Below, one piece after another: positions 1-12,842 of a DNA stretch of 64,000 bases. The notes beneath the pieces are model-generated. The model ran no database searches. It was not told the origin of the DNA and worked only from the letters and a program-made list of their open reading frames with translations. Position numbers and translations under genes: made by a program. The first letter of the stretch is position 1. Each line of letters opens with the position of its first letter. The DNA is from Ecdyonurus torrentis (taxonomy: Eukaryota > Arthropoda > Insecta > Ephemeroptera > Heptageniidae), in NCBI GenBank assembly GCA_949318235.1, contig OX439137.1, positions 14,521,291 through 14,585,290 of the forward strand, in the 5' to 3' direction.

Positions 1-295
1 AAACACAAAATGGGATCTACAAAGCTCATGATAATTTTTACCACAATGTAAATGTGGCCCCACAAGAAAGCGTAAAAAAACTGTAAAGTATGCAATTTGC
101 GTGAATATTTCTGTTTATGGGCGAACACTAGTATGAAAATGTTGTGCGGATTGCATAAATTGAAATTTTCTGATCACTGCTACGGTGTTACAGTTGGGTT
201 TTGAGACCAATTAATGTTATTTATGTACGTCCTATCAAGTGTTTTGTGATATGCTAATGATTTCATGTTGCCTATATACCTTTAATTTTACCGCT
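1..295 (+). mobile_element. MITE family A, copy 1 (cut by the window start)
   Basis: The same sequence as the copies at 11742, 19045, 24218 and 29135, recognised by GGGATCT..AAA, TTTTTACCACAATGT, GTATGCAATTTGCGTGA and GTTGGGTTTTGAGAC in order. It ends at TTAA (292-295). There is no coding capacity. Confidence 0.8.
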
Positions 296-1211
296 AAGTA
301 TAAATCATTTCATTCAACATTCATTCAACATTCATCAACTTCATTCATCCTCCCGAATAAATCTGATCGGTCTGAAGTTTCCCCGTATATTTAACATTGG
401 GAGACATGAAAGCTGCGGTGAGATTCATTCGAGTAGGAATATATACATAAAAATATGACTGGCACTTTTAGATTTAAAAAAAATGTAAAAAATATTTATT
501 ACTGATATTATTATTATTTATTATCATTTCTGTAATGAGTTATTTAGTTCCGAAAAATCAGTTTTTCAATCTATTTACTTTAATTTATGTACAGTTCTGG
601 CCAAAAGTTTCAGAATGATATGCATTATAGGCAACCCCCAACCGCCCTTTGCTATCTTTATGAGAACTCACAGCAGACTCAGTTGTCTCATTTTAAGGTA
701 ATGACCTACGCTAATGTATTTAAATTGTGTTATGAATGTAGGATGAAAGAAATGAATAAAAAAATTGAAATTAAATTAATTTTCTCGTATGCAAAATGCA
801 TCTTTAAAGTTTGAAAAAAAAATTATCAGAATAAAAATTAAAAAAAAAACAAACAAAGTAATTACCTGGATTATTAGGCACCAGGATTATTGCACCATGT
901 GCAACAGGATTCCTGCAAAAAAAGAACATATATATATATATATATACAAAATACATCATTAAATCAATAAAATGTGCTTTTTAATTTAAAAACTATGTAT
1001 AAACCCTAGTATAGTAATAATTTTAATATATTATATGCTTATACGCAAAATTCACACTATTTTTTACTTTGAATATAATAATAAGGTCAAAAATGCAAAA
1101 TATTAATAAAAATGAAAACATTAAAAATAGTCACTGTATCGATTTGTTCCTAAACCTGTTTTCCTGACCGAAAAAATGCACAATCTTACTCAAAAAGCAT
1201 TATTAGGGGAC

Positions 1212-1247
<36 letters not shown>

Positions 1248-1840
1248 ATTTTTCTGAACGGTTGATGATAAAAGAAAGGCATGGTCTATGAAAAAGCTGA
1301 TTGTGTAAAACTGCAGCAACGTGAAGTTTAAAATAGAGTACTGTATAATTTAAATTGGCATCTTTTTAAATTTCAACAAAATCTCTTCTTTCATTTTCCT
1401 TACGATTTCCTTTCAATATTTTATTTCAAATCAAAGTCTTTTAATGCTCAACCTAAAAAAAAAATCCTTTTTATCCATAACAACGAATTATTAACAAAAA
1501 AAAAAAAAAAAAAAAAATCTTAACTTTTATTATTCAACTTGCAGCCCAACAATGAAAAAAAAAAATGATGATGATGATGATTGTAAGAACTCGATTTTAA
1601 AGGCTTTTAAAAGGTTGTAGTAAAGGCTAGAAAATTTATTTAAATTATACTTTTAAGGTGTTATATTATAGTAGAGAGACAATTAAAGATATTTCTGAAT
1701 AATAATATACTGTTACATAATTTAACGGTTTGATTTTTGCTTTTTATATTCAAGTTTGTAATTAAATGTGTTGCAAACATGACTCAGGTTAAACTATAGT
1801 ATTCAGTACACATTTATATTTTATACTATATGGAGATTAA
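296..1840. other. AT-rich stretch, no gene seen
   Basis: Holds a (CT)n tract at about 1214-1243, a poly(A) run near 1495-1517 and a short (GAT)n near 1566-1582. A 75-codon open frame at 587-814 has no recognisable domain. Confidence 0.6.
1214..1243. repeat. (CT)n microsatellite
   Basis: About 14 uninterrupted CT units. Confidence 0.9.
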
Positions 1841-2089
1841 ACTGAAGGGTTATACCCCCCATGGGTTATACCAATACAAGGACCATCATAATATGGTTTT
1901 TGGTTATACGTACCCAACTTTAGAAGATTTAAATGGCAGTTATTGGTAAGGCTCGTGAGGCGTGCCGGAATTTTATAAGTCCTTTTAGTAAGGTAAAATG
2001 CTTTGACAAATTGAGTTTGAATTATATATATATCGGACCATTCATTTAAAACATTTAAAAAAGTGAGATTAATTTGTTACATTATAGAT

Positions 2090-3105
2090 CTCAATGCCAA
2101 CCCACACAACACAGACTGAGATATAATACATATAATATATATGTATTTTATATACGTATACCAATGGAATATATATGTATAATATCCATTTGAAAAAGGG
2201 ATGTTGATGGTATGAGAAACGTTCAAACGTCCTATATCGTGCGTATATCAAACGTTTAAATGTAGATCAAAAATAAATGTATACCATACATATAATATAC
2301 GTATGGGTGGTAGATGCTTTTTTAAGCAAAATTTTAAAATATTAATTGTATTTTAATTTATGTGGCTCTAACTCCAAGTCCAATACGTATACCCAACACA
2401 TATCGTTATAGACAACGGATCACTCATTGTTTAACACTTACCATTCTGCAGCGGACTTTTATATTACTATATTTTAATACAGTATGTCAAGTTGAGTATA
2501 TAAGCTTCAAGCTTTGTGGTACCTGACGGTAGTGAGTTCTCTACATTCCTAGCCATAAGGTTTATTACTACTATAGCAGTTTTAAAAACAATACAAAATA
2601 AAATATCCATTTTATAAAAAAGTTATCACACTACAAATTTATATTTATAATATTTTCTAAAAGTCACTCCAAACTTTTAGTTAGCAATCCTAATTACATT
2701 TTATATTTGTTATTAAAGTTTTAAAGGTAGAGCTTTTAAAAGCATTTTGATTCAAAGATAAAGTGAAAAAGAAGCAAATTTTGTTAATTTCTAAAATTTG
2801 ATAATTAAAATACGCTGTAATTAGCACTTTTAATGAACATCTACAAAACGTTTGGAGGTATACATTTAGTAAATGTATATGAATATGAATAGTATTGTGT
2901 AGATGTAATTTTCAAAAAAATTGCGTACCAATTCTATACGTATAATATACATTTACACTCCATATGTAAAATATACGTATAGCAGTATACCAAATGAATA
3001 CATATATTATATGTATGAAAATAATATACACCTGGTATATATGGTAGATGAAAGGTATATATTATGTATAATATCTCATTGTGTGCTGTGTGGGAAGCTC
3101 CTGAT
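2090..3105. repeat. Inverted-repeat element rich in TATACGTATA words
   Basis: CCCACACAACACAGACTGAG near 2100 is matched on the other strand near 3077-3105 (CCCACACAGCACACAATGAG). Both ends then run into similar TATA/TACGTATA-rich arms (to about 2170 and back to about 2930). The core around 2300-2830 is unique. It looks like a degenerate foldback transposon; open frames on both strands at 2921-3160 arise from the palindrome. Confidence 0.5.
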
Positions 3106-3582
3106 ATATAGTTATGCAACTATGTTGTATCCCTTTATTATTACTTCTTATTATGGTTAGTTAGCCCCATAGTTATCGTTATATGCAACTTTACTTGCAA
3201 CATTAAACCCCTAACAAGTAGGTAACTTATTCAAAATTTCTTTTTGTGAATAGCGTACAACCGTCACACGAGTATCCACATGGAAATTATAATTCACCAA
3301 ATTTAATAAAACAAAATATCCTTTATATATAATTTAGAATAATAAACTTAGATTGTGACATAAAAAAAGCCTGTCATGGCATAAATAGTGAAATAGTTTT
3401 TCACATTAAGACACGAGGAGGGACAGATCAATAGTGAGCCACTGAGGGTCTTTATACCAACACGACAGACTCTTGGCAGGTGGTTATATTAAATTAAAAA
3501 TGTGTATGTATTTTGTTATTTGATCTAATAATTATCACCTATATACACTTTTCAAATGTAACCAAAAGTTATTTGATTTTAC

Positions 3583-3838
3583 TATAGGGTGTATCCGCAT
3601 GACATTATATTTAACGTGTTTGAAAGCCACTGGAGTAGTAAATAACATTGCTGAGCATAGGAAAAACTTCACTTAAGCCAATTTTGTATGGTAAATTGGT
3701 TAGTTTTTTTGTTATTAATTTTTTTTTCGCATGTTTGAGATACTAATTCAACATTTTTATAGCATCAATGCTCTAAAAATATTGCATAGTGATTTTAAAC
3801 TGGCAAAATGAGTTATTTTCCTATGCCACCCTATATAT
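3583..3838 (+). mobile_element. MITE family E, copy 1
   Basis: Starts TATAGGGTGTATC and ends CACCCTATATATT. It shares GCTGAGCATAGGAAAAACTT, GAGATACTAATTCAAC and TTTTCCTATGCCACC with the copies at 27865 and 32141. Confidence 0.7.
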
Positions 3839-4730
3839 TATTGTGCAATACCTTTGCCGCAATTTTAGTTAAATTGTTAAAAATTTAATTACACAAAGTT
3901 TCATTAATAAAATATAATAAAAATAATAATAAATTCTATAATTATTAAATTGGCAAAATTCCATTAACATGCTTATAATTATAGCTAATAAAATATAAAA
4001 ACTTTAACTAACGTAGGATTCTCATGGTCTTCGTTTCCATCGCAAAAAGGAATCGCCATGGTGATGCTTAGGTTTTGTTATGCAATCAAGATCTGCCACA
4101 GATATCTGAAACAAAATTACAATTAAATTATTAATAATTTAGGTCAAATAATTAATTTAATTTGGATTAAATAAATTCAAAAATATAATTATTTTAAATG
4201 AAATCAAAACATGCAACACAAGTCAGGTATAGTACATTTCTCAGTCAAATAAATCAAAATGTATATAATGCTGCACATATATTATAACTTATAAGGAACA
4301 AAAATATTAAATTTACTACATCAGCAAAACTACGTACCAAAACCAATATGCAAATTATTATGCATGATGTCATTGAATTACAGTTACGAATGTAAAAATC
4401 ATACATTTAATAAAATTCATTAATTTATTACCTAAAATTTTATGTAATATTAAGTTTTGTTTAAATTTTCTTATGCTTTTCTATTGAAATAATAATATTA
4501 TATAATAATAAAATATTAACATTGATACTTTTATATTTAAAAAAATTAACTATTGAATTAATATATTTATATATAAATAAATAATAATAAAAACTGTTAC
4601 AATAAACCACCTTTTTAAATATTCTTTTGCACGATCGACTATGCTATTTATATTACTATTTTCAACCTATATATTGCAGTTGAAAATTAAAATTTGCACT
4701 ATTTACTGCAACATTATCCTTATAATATAT
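3839..4730. other. AT-rich stretch, no gene seen
   Basis: No open frame of note and no repeat family recognised. Dispersed AATAAT/TTATTA words only. Confidence 0.5.
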
Positions 4731-4733
4731 ATG

Positions 4734-5693
4734 TGTTTTTTTATTAATAAAAAATAAATATATACACATACATTACATAAGTCCCACCAAGACAATGAAG
4801 TCTTATCGGTGGGTGCTTAATCAACAGTAGTAATTAACAATGAGTAAAAAAAAAAATCATAATAAAAATAAAATAAACCTAAATCTCGATGCCACTAACA
4901 TATCAATGTGAACATAAAACTTAAAGATGAGCCTCAAAAACAAATTTCCTTTCAATGATAAATCATGAGATAGGACTTTTATAAATACACATATTTTGTG
5001 CCTTAGCCCGTCAGAACTCTTACATACTAGTAGGGAGAAAACTTGTAATGTAAGCAACCCTTGCTACAATTTCTATTGTAGACCCGGAATTGATGACGTC
5101 ATAAAGTTGTCTACTTTACAGTTTTTCAACCCCAGTTTGTGAGGCTACAGAAGGGTTGAAGAATATAATATGTTATTAATAATAGTCTCATCTTATTTTT
5201 ACGTTTTTGATGTAATTTTTTGATGCCAGGAGCTCTTTAAAAATATATTATATCTGCTATTACACCCAACTCTGTATAACAGATCTGAATTCTGTTGTGA
5301 ATTCGATTCTCACAATACAAGACAACAGCTTTTTGAGCAGATTATTATACCCAAATTTGAAAATAGATATGGTGAGAGGACACTGTGAGTGTTCATGCAA
5401 CTACCGCTAATTTGCAATGCCATTCCAAAATTTATCAAGGATGAGAAGAATAAAAAAGGAATTTAAAGCAAAAGTAAAAAAATGGTATTTATGTAAATAA
5501 TATATATGGTTTTTGTTTCTTCTAAATATAGTAACAATATTTTAAAATTCTTATGGTTTAAAAAAAATGTGGAATGTTTATTATTGTACATTTTTAAATT
5601 TTTTATGCTTACTAACATTTTTATGTTACATCCAACGATAAGACTTCATTGTCTTGGTGGGAATTATATGTTTGTATTGATTTTTTATTAATA
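4734..5693. mobile_element. Inverted-repeat element with ~60 bp ends
   Basis: The left end ATTAATAAAAAATAAATAT followed by CCCACCAAGACAATGAAGTC (4782-4805) is repeated in reverse at 5638-5693. About 840 bases of non-coding DNA, with one TGACGTCA at 5094, lie between. A single copy is seen in this window. Confidence 0.6.
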
Positions 5694-7270
5694 TAAAAAT
5701 AATATTGATATGTAATTTTTAATTGAAGAAAACCAAATAATTAAGTAATTACTTTTTTTCCTGCAAACTTGATTTAAAGCGGCAATTTGAATCAAAATTC
5801 TGTATGACACAATAGCACATTGGAGAACGAGTTAGACTTTATTAAAATATTATTACATATCAAATAATTTTTCAATTCAAATATTCAGTATAATATTCTG
5901 AATTAATAAAATTGCATTTTGGTTAAATTATAATATCACTTGTCATGCAAATAAATTAAATTTTGAATATGATTTTTAAGTCTAGATCAAGCCATTTTGG
6001 TTCCACGCCATAACTTTAAATTTAATAGTTAAAAAATAAAAAATAAATTGCCAAAATTTGAAAAATATGGTAATCATACATTTACGTACCTGTTATAGAT
6101 TATATATTTCCACTTTTTGTATAATATGTTTGATGAAAATGAATATTTCTGAGGACAATACGAGCCGGTAGATCTTTGCTGTGTGCGAAGTCTCTGCATG
6201 TGAGTGATTTGCAGATTTATGATGCAGGTTGGCCAATTTTATATATCTTAATAAAAATTAAATAATTAATAATTGATAAGACCACAGAAATTGTCATTGA
6301 ACAACAATTGAATTTTAAAAATTTGTTGCGCACTTAATTCTTTTATACACAGATAATTAAATAATATAACCGAATGTACAATTAGGCATCAAGGCTCATA
6401 TGATACGTCACATGGTATACATATGATCAGTTTTTTTTTTTCGTGTGTACGTGTCAATTCCGTTTTCTTAAGAGCTTCAGTCACATAATTCTCATTTTAA
6501 TTAAAATTGTAACTAAATGAAAGTATGTAAATTATTTCTATTAATAGGTGCTAAATATTTCCAAGAGAAGGTATAATTAATGTCCTATAAAAGAGATATA
6601 AAAATTGTTTATTCTCTCGCATATAGTCAGCACAGTTTTGCATGTCAACAGAAGAGAAAATATTAAACTATATTAGTGCCCCCCAAAAAAATTTGTACGT
6701 TGTAATTCATCACATCATTGTTTCCACCTCAAGTATTACTAGTTAAAAAATACATATTTATCTTCATTAATTTAAGATAAAATATAACGCAGAAAATACA
6801 CAAAAAAATGTATTCAATGCATTATTATTTTTAGTGTGAAGGAAGGTGTGACATTTATAAAAATATTAATCAATGCTTGCTCATTTTCATCACATTTTCA
6901 TCAATACAGCATAATCTATGCCATACTGCCCGATTAATGATACGAAAAAGATTGAACCAAACGATACAGCCTTGACTTTGGTTGGGTTATAAAGATGAGT
7001 TTTATTTAATTTATAAAAAAAAAGTGTCACCACATAATTTCAAAGGCGCGCCATAGTCAAGGAACGCAAGGCTAAAACTCATATGACAAAACCATTGAAT
7101 TGTGACTTAGGAAGCAAATTCACGGCCGGAGTCAATATCCTCTCAACAGCTATCATCTGTATGTATGTCATGCGTGAGTTTTTTTAATTTTAGTATTGAT
7201 AACAGAAGCAGCTAACACAGTAAGGCACGTTTAGTAAAGAATTTGATTTTTTTTTTAAATTTAATAAATA
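5694..7270. other. AT-rich stretch, no gene seen
   Basis: No recognisable gene. A short TCATTTTCATCACATTTTCA motif near 6880 resembles the start of the AT-rich hairpin family seen at 25687. Confidence 0.5.
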
Positions 7271-7274
7271 TTAT

Positions 7275-7580
7275 TACAGCCATAGAACACCTTGAACACA
7301 AGACTTGCCTAATATCCTCTACCGCAGAATATCAACGTTGATTTGGCTGGAGTCATTGATTTCTAATTTATTTTCTATTCCAAAAAAGGCGACTGCGGAC
7401 TGTGACGTCACAGCTCGCTTGTTTTACGCGCGCGTGAACCAGGTGAGCTGTGACGTCAGATTCCGTATTTGCCATTTCTTTAATGGAAAAGTAAATTAGA
7501 AATTAATAATTCTGGCCAAATTAACGTTGATATTCCGGTATGTTAGGATATTGGGTAAAAATTTTGTTCTACGCCTTTAT
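7275..7580. mobile_element. MITE family B, copy 1
   Basis: Palindromic element with ends CCATAGAACACCTTGAAC and GTTCTACGCCTTT. Inner arms AACGTTGATTTGGC and GCCAAATTAACGTTGAT flank a core with two TGACGTCA octamers (7403, 7451). The left TTAA is mutated to TTAC. Confidence 0.8.
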
Positions 7581-7830
7581 ATGTAATACACAGTATAATA
7601 TTAACTTATTGACCAAGAAAGTTTTCCTATAATTTCTATTAAAAATATGAGGAGTCAGATTGAAATTATATTATAAGGCTATATAACGTTTTGGATGAAA
7701 AGAAAGAGAGAAAAAAACTGATTCCCTTTATTCATGTAAATATTCTTATTTAGCTACATTAAAATACTATTACATACAAGGCCTGTAGTAGGGACGAAAA
7801 GGCGCACTCTAGGATACAGGGTTATAAAAG

Positions 7831-8162
7831 GGAAGTTTAGGAGTTACAACATATATTTTTTAGATGTTAGATAATGAGATGAACTGTTCATTGACTCACA
7901 TATGATGCCCCAAAGACGTTCCGTAGCCCCATGGTAGCCCCGCAAACTTGCTCTCATCCTGCGAGATATGCAACCCGGTACAACCTTTTCTATATTAAAC
8001 CCGTAACTATATGACGTAAAAGATACAGGACAGGATTGTATATCTCGCAGGATGATCACGCATTTGCGGGGCTACGGAAGGGCTTTGGGTTATCATGTGA
8101 GTTCATGAACAGTTCTTCTCATTATCTAACAGAAGAAGCTGTGTTGTAAACTCTGAACTTCC
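7831..8162. mobile_element. Hairpin MITE
   Basis: Ends GGAAGTTTAGGAGTTACAAC and, reversed, GGAAGTTCAGAGTTTACAAC. The arms include ATAATGAGATGAACTGTTCA and GGGGCTACGGAAGGGC with their complements. Open frames here are products of the palindrome. Confidence 0.7.
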
Positions 8163-8519
8163 TCTTTAAAATAACTCGCTGTACAGTTATGGTTATCGAC
8201 AACACACTTTGGGAGGAGGGTCAAAGGGGTGAAGGTGAAGCCCCTTGCGAGGGGTAAGCAGCACAGAGCCCACTCTGCCGTATGTAGGATTTTTTAATGT
8301 TATATAATTCCTGTTTATTGACTGTTTTTGTGTTTTTTTTTCTATTAAAATATGGTATAGTAAAATAAGAAATTGCATGTCTTGTAAATAGTAACTTTAC
8401 AGTTTATATGTGTAATTTTCTTGAAATATTATATACATAAATGATTTAAGTCTGGATAAAAAAAAAGCTTTTATTTTGCAAAAAAAAGCATCTAAAAAGC
8501 AAGCATAATAGGGTGTACT

Positions 8520-9178
8520 ACACGCAAAAAAAAAAATAATAATAATATACTTATACGGCAGGTATTAAATCCTGTAAATGCAATAGGTAGATATATACCC
8601 TAGAACAGGTATTATTATACTACAATAATACCTAATGCAGGTGCAATATGCTACAATAAAGGTGTGACTTACTTAGATTAAGGCGGTGGGGGACCGACTT
8701 GGACCGGAAATCGCTAAAAGAAGAACTATATTTTCCTAATAATTTCTGTACATGATTTAATTCCAATAAAACAAACACTATAATTTTTAAATAAAATCAA
8801 GTAAATTTAAAAATTTTTTTTTTATACCAAAAAAAATTTTCATTATATTTTTATTTGTAAAAAAGTTTTTAATATGACTAAAATTTCCCGCTCAAATTTA
8901 AATTTCCACATTTACATGTTATCTATAAAGTGTAATAACTTAAATATTTGATCGTGTTTTCACATGTTTGACATAACTAAATTCTTAAGTAACATTTCTT
9001 CTTTACTTTGTGTTATTATTATTATTCGCAACCGTCCTAGTTTGCGAGATATCAGTCGGTCACCTACCCCCTTAAGTGGTATTGTAGTTTATAACTACCT
9101 GTTCCAAATTAAAGTGTATACCTATTGCAAAATACAGGATTCATTTACCTGCCATAGGTAGTAATTTTTTTCCGTGTA
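8520..9178. mobile_element. Inverted-repeat element H
   Basis: The left arm ACGGCAGGTATTAAATCCTG ... GAACAGGTATTATTATACTA pairs with the right arm TAGTTTATAACTACCTGTTC ... AGGATTCATTTACCTGCC, with a CGACTTGG / AGTCGGTCACCTACCCCC inner boundary. A fragment of the same family lies in reverse at 51950-52165 in lin-7 intron 5. Confidence 0.65.
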
Positions 9179-10139
9179 CATTTCCCAAGCTATTTTTTCC
9201 ACATAACCTATGAATAAATCAATTTAAAATTTGGTATACGTACTATTGAAGGCAACTTGGCAATGTAAACTTATTCTGAATCTTTAAAACAAATCTAATA
9301 TTAAGAAGAAGCAGAAGAAAAAAAGCGTCACGTCTGAGGTTAATCATAAATTGTTTTGACATTTTTAAAAGGATAAGGATTAAGTCCCCAGACTTTAAAG
9401 TTATCCCACCTTTAGTCTGTTTTGTACACTCTGATATAATATATTTTACTCTAACAATACTTATACTATATAAGGACATATTTATGCCAAAGTAAAATTG
9501 GCATTGTGCTAAAAACATTTTATTGCATTCAGATTAAATAACTGTAACTGCAGTTTTTAATCTATAACTTATTGATTGAGAAATATTTTATATAATATTA
9601 CATTGTGTTAAAAAGCTCTGAAAATAGACAAAAGTTAAATTACAGAAATGAATGAATTTTGCAAAATAAAATGCAACTACAGGAATTAAAAAAAAAGTCA
9701 GTAAATTGAGTTTTCATTCTTTATTTATAAAAAGCAATACAAAACATAAAAATAGGAAATTTCATATCTCGTAATAAAATAATAATTTAATATAAAAATT
9801 CTACAGAGATAACTATTTTAATGCAAGATAATTATTAATTAAAACACACATGACCGAAGATCCATCAAATTAAGAAATCTTATATAAGTTAGGTCAGGGT
9901 AGCGAACTGCAGTATACTATGAACTCAGGGCCATTAACTTGAAACCCAAATAAAATGCAAACTACGTGTACATAATTAAATGTTTTGTTTTAAAGTTAGT
10001 ATTTAGCAAGAGTAAAAATATAATTAGTTATTATTACTTATTACATATTTATAAATTAATATATGAGTTTAGTAAGAAAAATAAATAATTGTCTTTATAA
10101 ATTGTGTAATTTTTATAGATATGAAACGGACATACCATA
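9179..10139. other. AT-rich stretch, no gene seen
   Basis: A 91-codon minus-strand open frame at 9243-9518 has no recognisable domain and composition like its surroundings. Confidence 0.5.
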
Positions 10140-10152
10140 CATATATATATAT

Positions 10153-10434
10153 GCTAGCATCAAAACCCGAAATTGACCCAAACTAGGTATTTTTGCTCAG
10201 TTCGGCTTTTGGTTTGTCGCTTTTTGCCAAAACCCGGAATGCTAGTTTATTTCGGCTTTTGGTCACGAAATTTTGATCCATACTAGTTTTGAGCATTTCG
10301 CAAAAAGCAAAACCCGGTGTTAACATTTATATCTAGTTTTGGTCATTGAATTTTGACCAGAACTAGTTGTGGTCAAAATAGAAAAAACAAAAGCCGAAAA
10401 GTGAACATTTCTCAACTCAATTATTTGATATAAG

Positions 10435-10495
<61 letters not shown>

Positions 10496-11575
10496 TAAAC
10501 ACGACACGTTAAATAAAAAAAAAGTAAAAAAAATATTATTTTAATTTACAGTAAGAGTGATATATTATGACTTATGACTAATTTCCCTTATATTGGTTCA
10601 AAGTTCAAGTCCACCTTACTTTATCCACTGATAACGATTTATTTTAAAATATTTCTTGTGCGTATATTCAGTTGACTGTTTGTCTCTGTGCTGAAAACAT
10701 GGTTTATATAATTTCATAATATTCGTTAGAAACAGGATAAGAAAGTGTTTGAATTTAAAAATTTCTCAACACGTATATTGTTGGTGCGCAAATTATAAGT
10801 GAACATGGTTAGTGGTTTTATACATAGCTCTTAATTTATATTTAATTGTAAGTATTCCCTTAAAATTATAATAATATACTCTATTACTACTATATTACTG
10901 AAAATGAACCACTTGCAATAAACTGTTTGTAATTGTTGCAACAAGGGAAAATGATTTTTTATTATTATTATTATTTTTTTTTTTTGTAAGAAATGCATTA
11001 AGAAAATTTCAAATTATTTTAAAAATTAAGTTCACTCATTGCAAGTGGTCCATTGCTAGACCAAACAGTAAGTTTATTTTTCGTACTGTCTCAATTTATA
11101 TTCCGTATCTATAGCCATAAGATTTAGAGATTATGGTCAGCGCATTCTAATCAAATTAATCTTTCAGACCATATATTTTGCATTTCAAGTAAAAGAATAA
11201 AATATATTTTTTTAACGCCTAAATTATAAAATCAAAACATCATGCATTTATAATTATTATTATTATTATATTTATAATTATTATAGTCTTTTATCATTGC
11301 ATAAAATTCTGAGTTGAGAAATGTTCATTTTTCGGCTTTTGTTTTTTCTGTTTTGACCACAACTAGTTCTGGTCAAAATTTAATGACCAAAACTAGATAT
11401 AAATGTTTACACCGGGTTTTGCTTTTTGCGAAATGCTCAAAACTAGTATGGATCAAAATTTCGTGACCAAAAGCCGAAATAAACTAGCATTCCGGGTTTT
11501 GGCAAAAAGCGACGAACCAAAAGCCGAAATGAGCAAAAATACCTAGTTTGGGTCAATTTCGGGTTTTGATGCTAA
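10153..11575. mobile_element. 1.4 kb long-inverted-repeat element C, copy 1
   Basis: Both ends read GTTAGCATC/GCTAGCATC then AAAACCCGAAATTGACCC. The inverted repeats run about 270 bases (10153-10425 and 11310-11575). The arms are built of recurring words such as AACCAAAAGCCGAAAT and CTAGTTTTGGTC. The interior holds a (GA)n tract and no coding frame. It sits inside an AT dinucleotide array, as does copy 2. Confidence 0.85.
10440..10492. repeat. (AG)n microsatellite inside element C
   Basis: About 26 AG units just inside the left inverted repeat. Copy 2 has a shorter tract at the same place (41573-41609), so it is part of the element. Confidence 0.9.
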
Positions 11576-11741
11576 CATATATATACGAAGAAGTAGATAT
11601 AAAAATTGGAACACATTTATAAAACAAAAGCTAAAGGTGGCAGTGAATAGTTGTTTGTGTTTCTTAAAAATCTTTTATAAATACACTGCTGTATGTTCAA
11701 ATAATTTATATTTGAAAAGAAATACAAAATTTATTTATAAC

Positions 11742-12132
11742 TAAAAGGCATAGAAAACATAAAACAACACGTTATTTTTAATCATTAATAAACACATAGC
11801 AAAATGGGATCTACAAAACTGATGATAATTTTTACCACAATGTAAAGCGATTCACAATTCACATTCACAATTCACAATTCACAAGAGAGCGTGAAAAAAA
11901 TAAAAAAACTGTAAAGTATGCAATTTGCGTGAATATTTCTGTTTTTGACGTCAGAATTAACAGACAAAATTTAGTATGAAAATTTTGTGCGGGTTGCATA
12001 AATTGAAATTTTCTGATCACTGCTATACGGCGCTACAGTTGGGTTTTGAGACCAATTAATGTTATTTATGTAAGTCCCATCATGCGATTTGTGATGTAAA
12101 TGCTTATGTTTTCTTGTTGTCTATGCCTTTAA
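11742..12132 (+). mobile_element. MITE family A, copy 2
   Basis: Begins AAAAGGCATAGAAAACATAA and ends GTCTATGCCTTTAA. It carries a small (ATTCACA)n insertion near 11850-11882 and TGACGTCA at 11946. It lies just downstream of the P450 stop codon. Confidence 0.8.
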
Positions 12133-12168
12133 ATGTTATTCGAAATTAAAGAAATTAATAATATATAG

Positions 12169-12207
12169 CACCAGAGTCCCCTCCTATTCGGAGGAGCCTC
12201 TGATAGT
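12169..12207. repeat. Short GC-rich hairpin downstream of the P450 gene
   Basis: CAGAGTCCCCTCC and GGAGGAGCCTCTG form a stem with a five-base loop, GC-rich against its surroundings. Its role is unknown. Confidence 0.5.
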
Positions 12208-12213
12208 ACTAAC

Positions 12214-12340
12214 TAAAAAATTGATTTCTATTTATTGGCATATGGAAATACATGGAATTTTGGTTCAACTGAAATCTCCATCTGATTTTATTGTATGGCC
12301 ATAATACCAATAGTTTTTTTTTTTCTTAGTAAAAAGACTT
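12214..12340. mobile_element. Small palindromic element, copy 1
   Basis: Contains AACTGAAATCTCCATCTGA and TTGATTTCTATT...CCAATAG ends. It matches, in reverse, the copy at 13607-13747. The two copies flank the last P450 exon. Confidence 0.6.
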
Positions 12341-12446
12341 TACATATGATTGTGATAATATTATTTGTATTACAAAATTACGCTCTAATCTTATAAAAAT
12401 ATATATTTAAAAACCTTCACCCATGTTTATAACAAATAAATAGTAA

Positions 12447-12460
12447 TTTATTAATTTATT
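12447..12460 (-). terminator. P450 poly(A) signals
   Basis: Two AATAAA hexamers on the minus strand (12460-12455 and 12452-12447) lie 27-40 bases after the stop codon and imply a short 3' UTR. In such AT-rich DNA the hexamer is common, so placement near the stop is the main support. Confidence 0.5.
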
Positions 12461-12486
12461 TACTTAATATACATGCAAATTGAATA

Positions 12487-12570
12487 TCAATATGGGATCA
12501 ATTCACTACGAGGATTTCTCTCAAAGATGCGTACAGGATGGCCACTGTCTGGGTACATCAGCAACCGAAA
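12487..12570 (-). CDS. P450 exon 12: C-terminus and stop
   Basis: Codes residues 476-502 and the TGA stop at 12489-12487. Acceptor [17 protein letters not shown] is the usual C-terminal strand. Two AATAAA signals follow within about 40 bases. Confidence 0.92.
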   Translation of the reverse strand, partial: FRLLMYPDSGHPVRIFERNPRSELIPY

Positions 12571-12771
12571 CTGAAAGAAAAAATAGAATAGTTATAGTTA
12601 GTAATAATATGAAGGTTGCAGTCATTTATATATAGATTTCGATTGCATTATCCAGTAAAAAATAGTAATAATGCAGCTACATTTTTTTTCTAAAATATTA
12701 GAATAGAAATTTTTTCGAAGAATATAAAATAATATACATACACAACACACATAATATTCAGTATATATACA

Positions 12772-12842
<71 letters not shown>

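Noticed and set aside
10320..10502. Open frame with an LSLSLS tract
   Set aside because: Translation of the (GA)n tract in element C.
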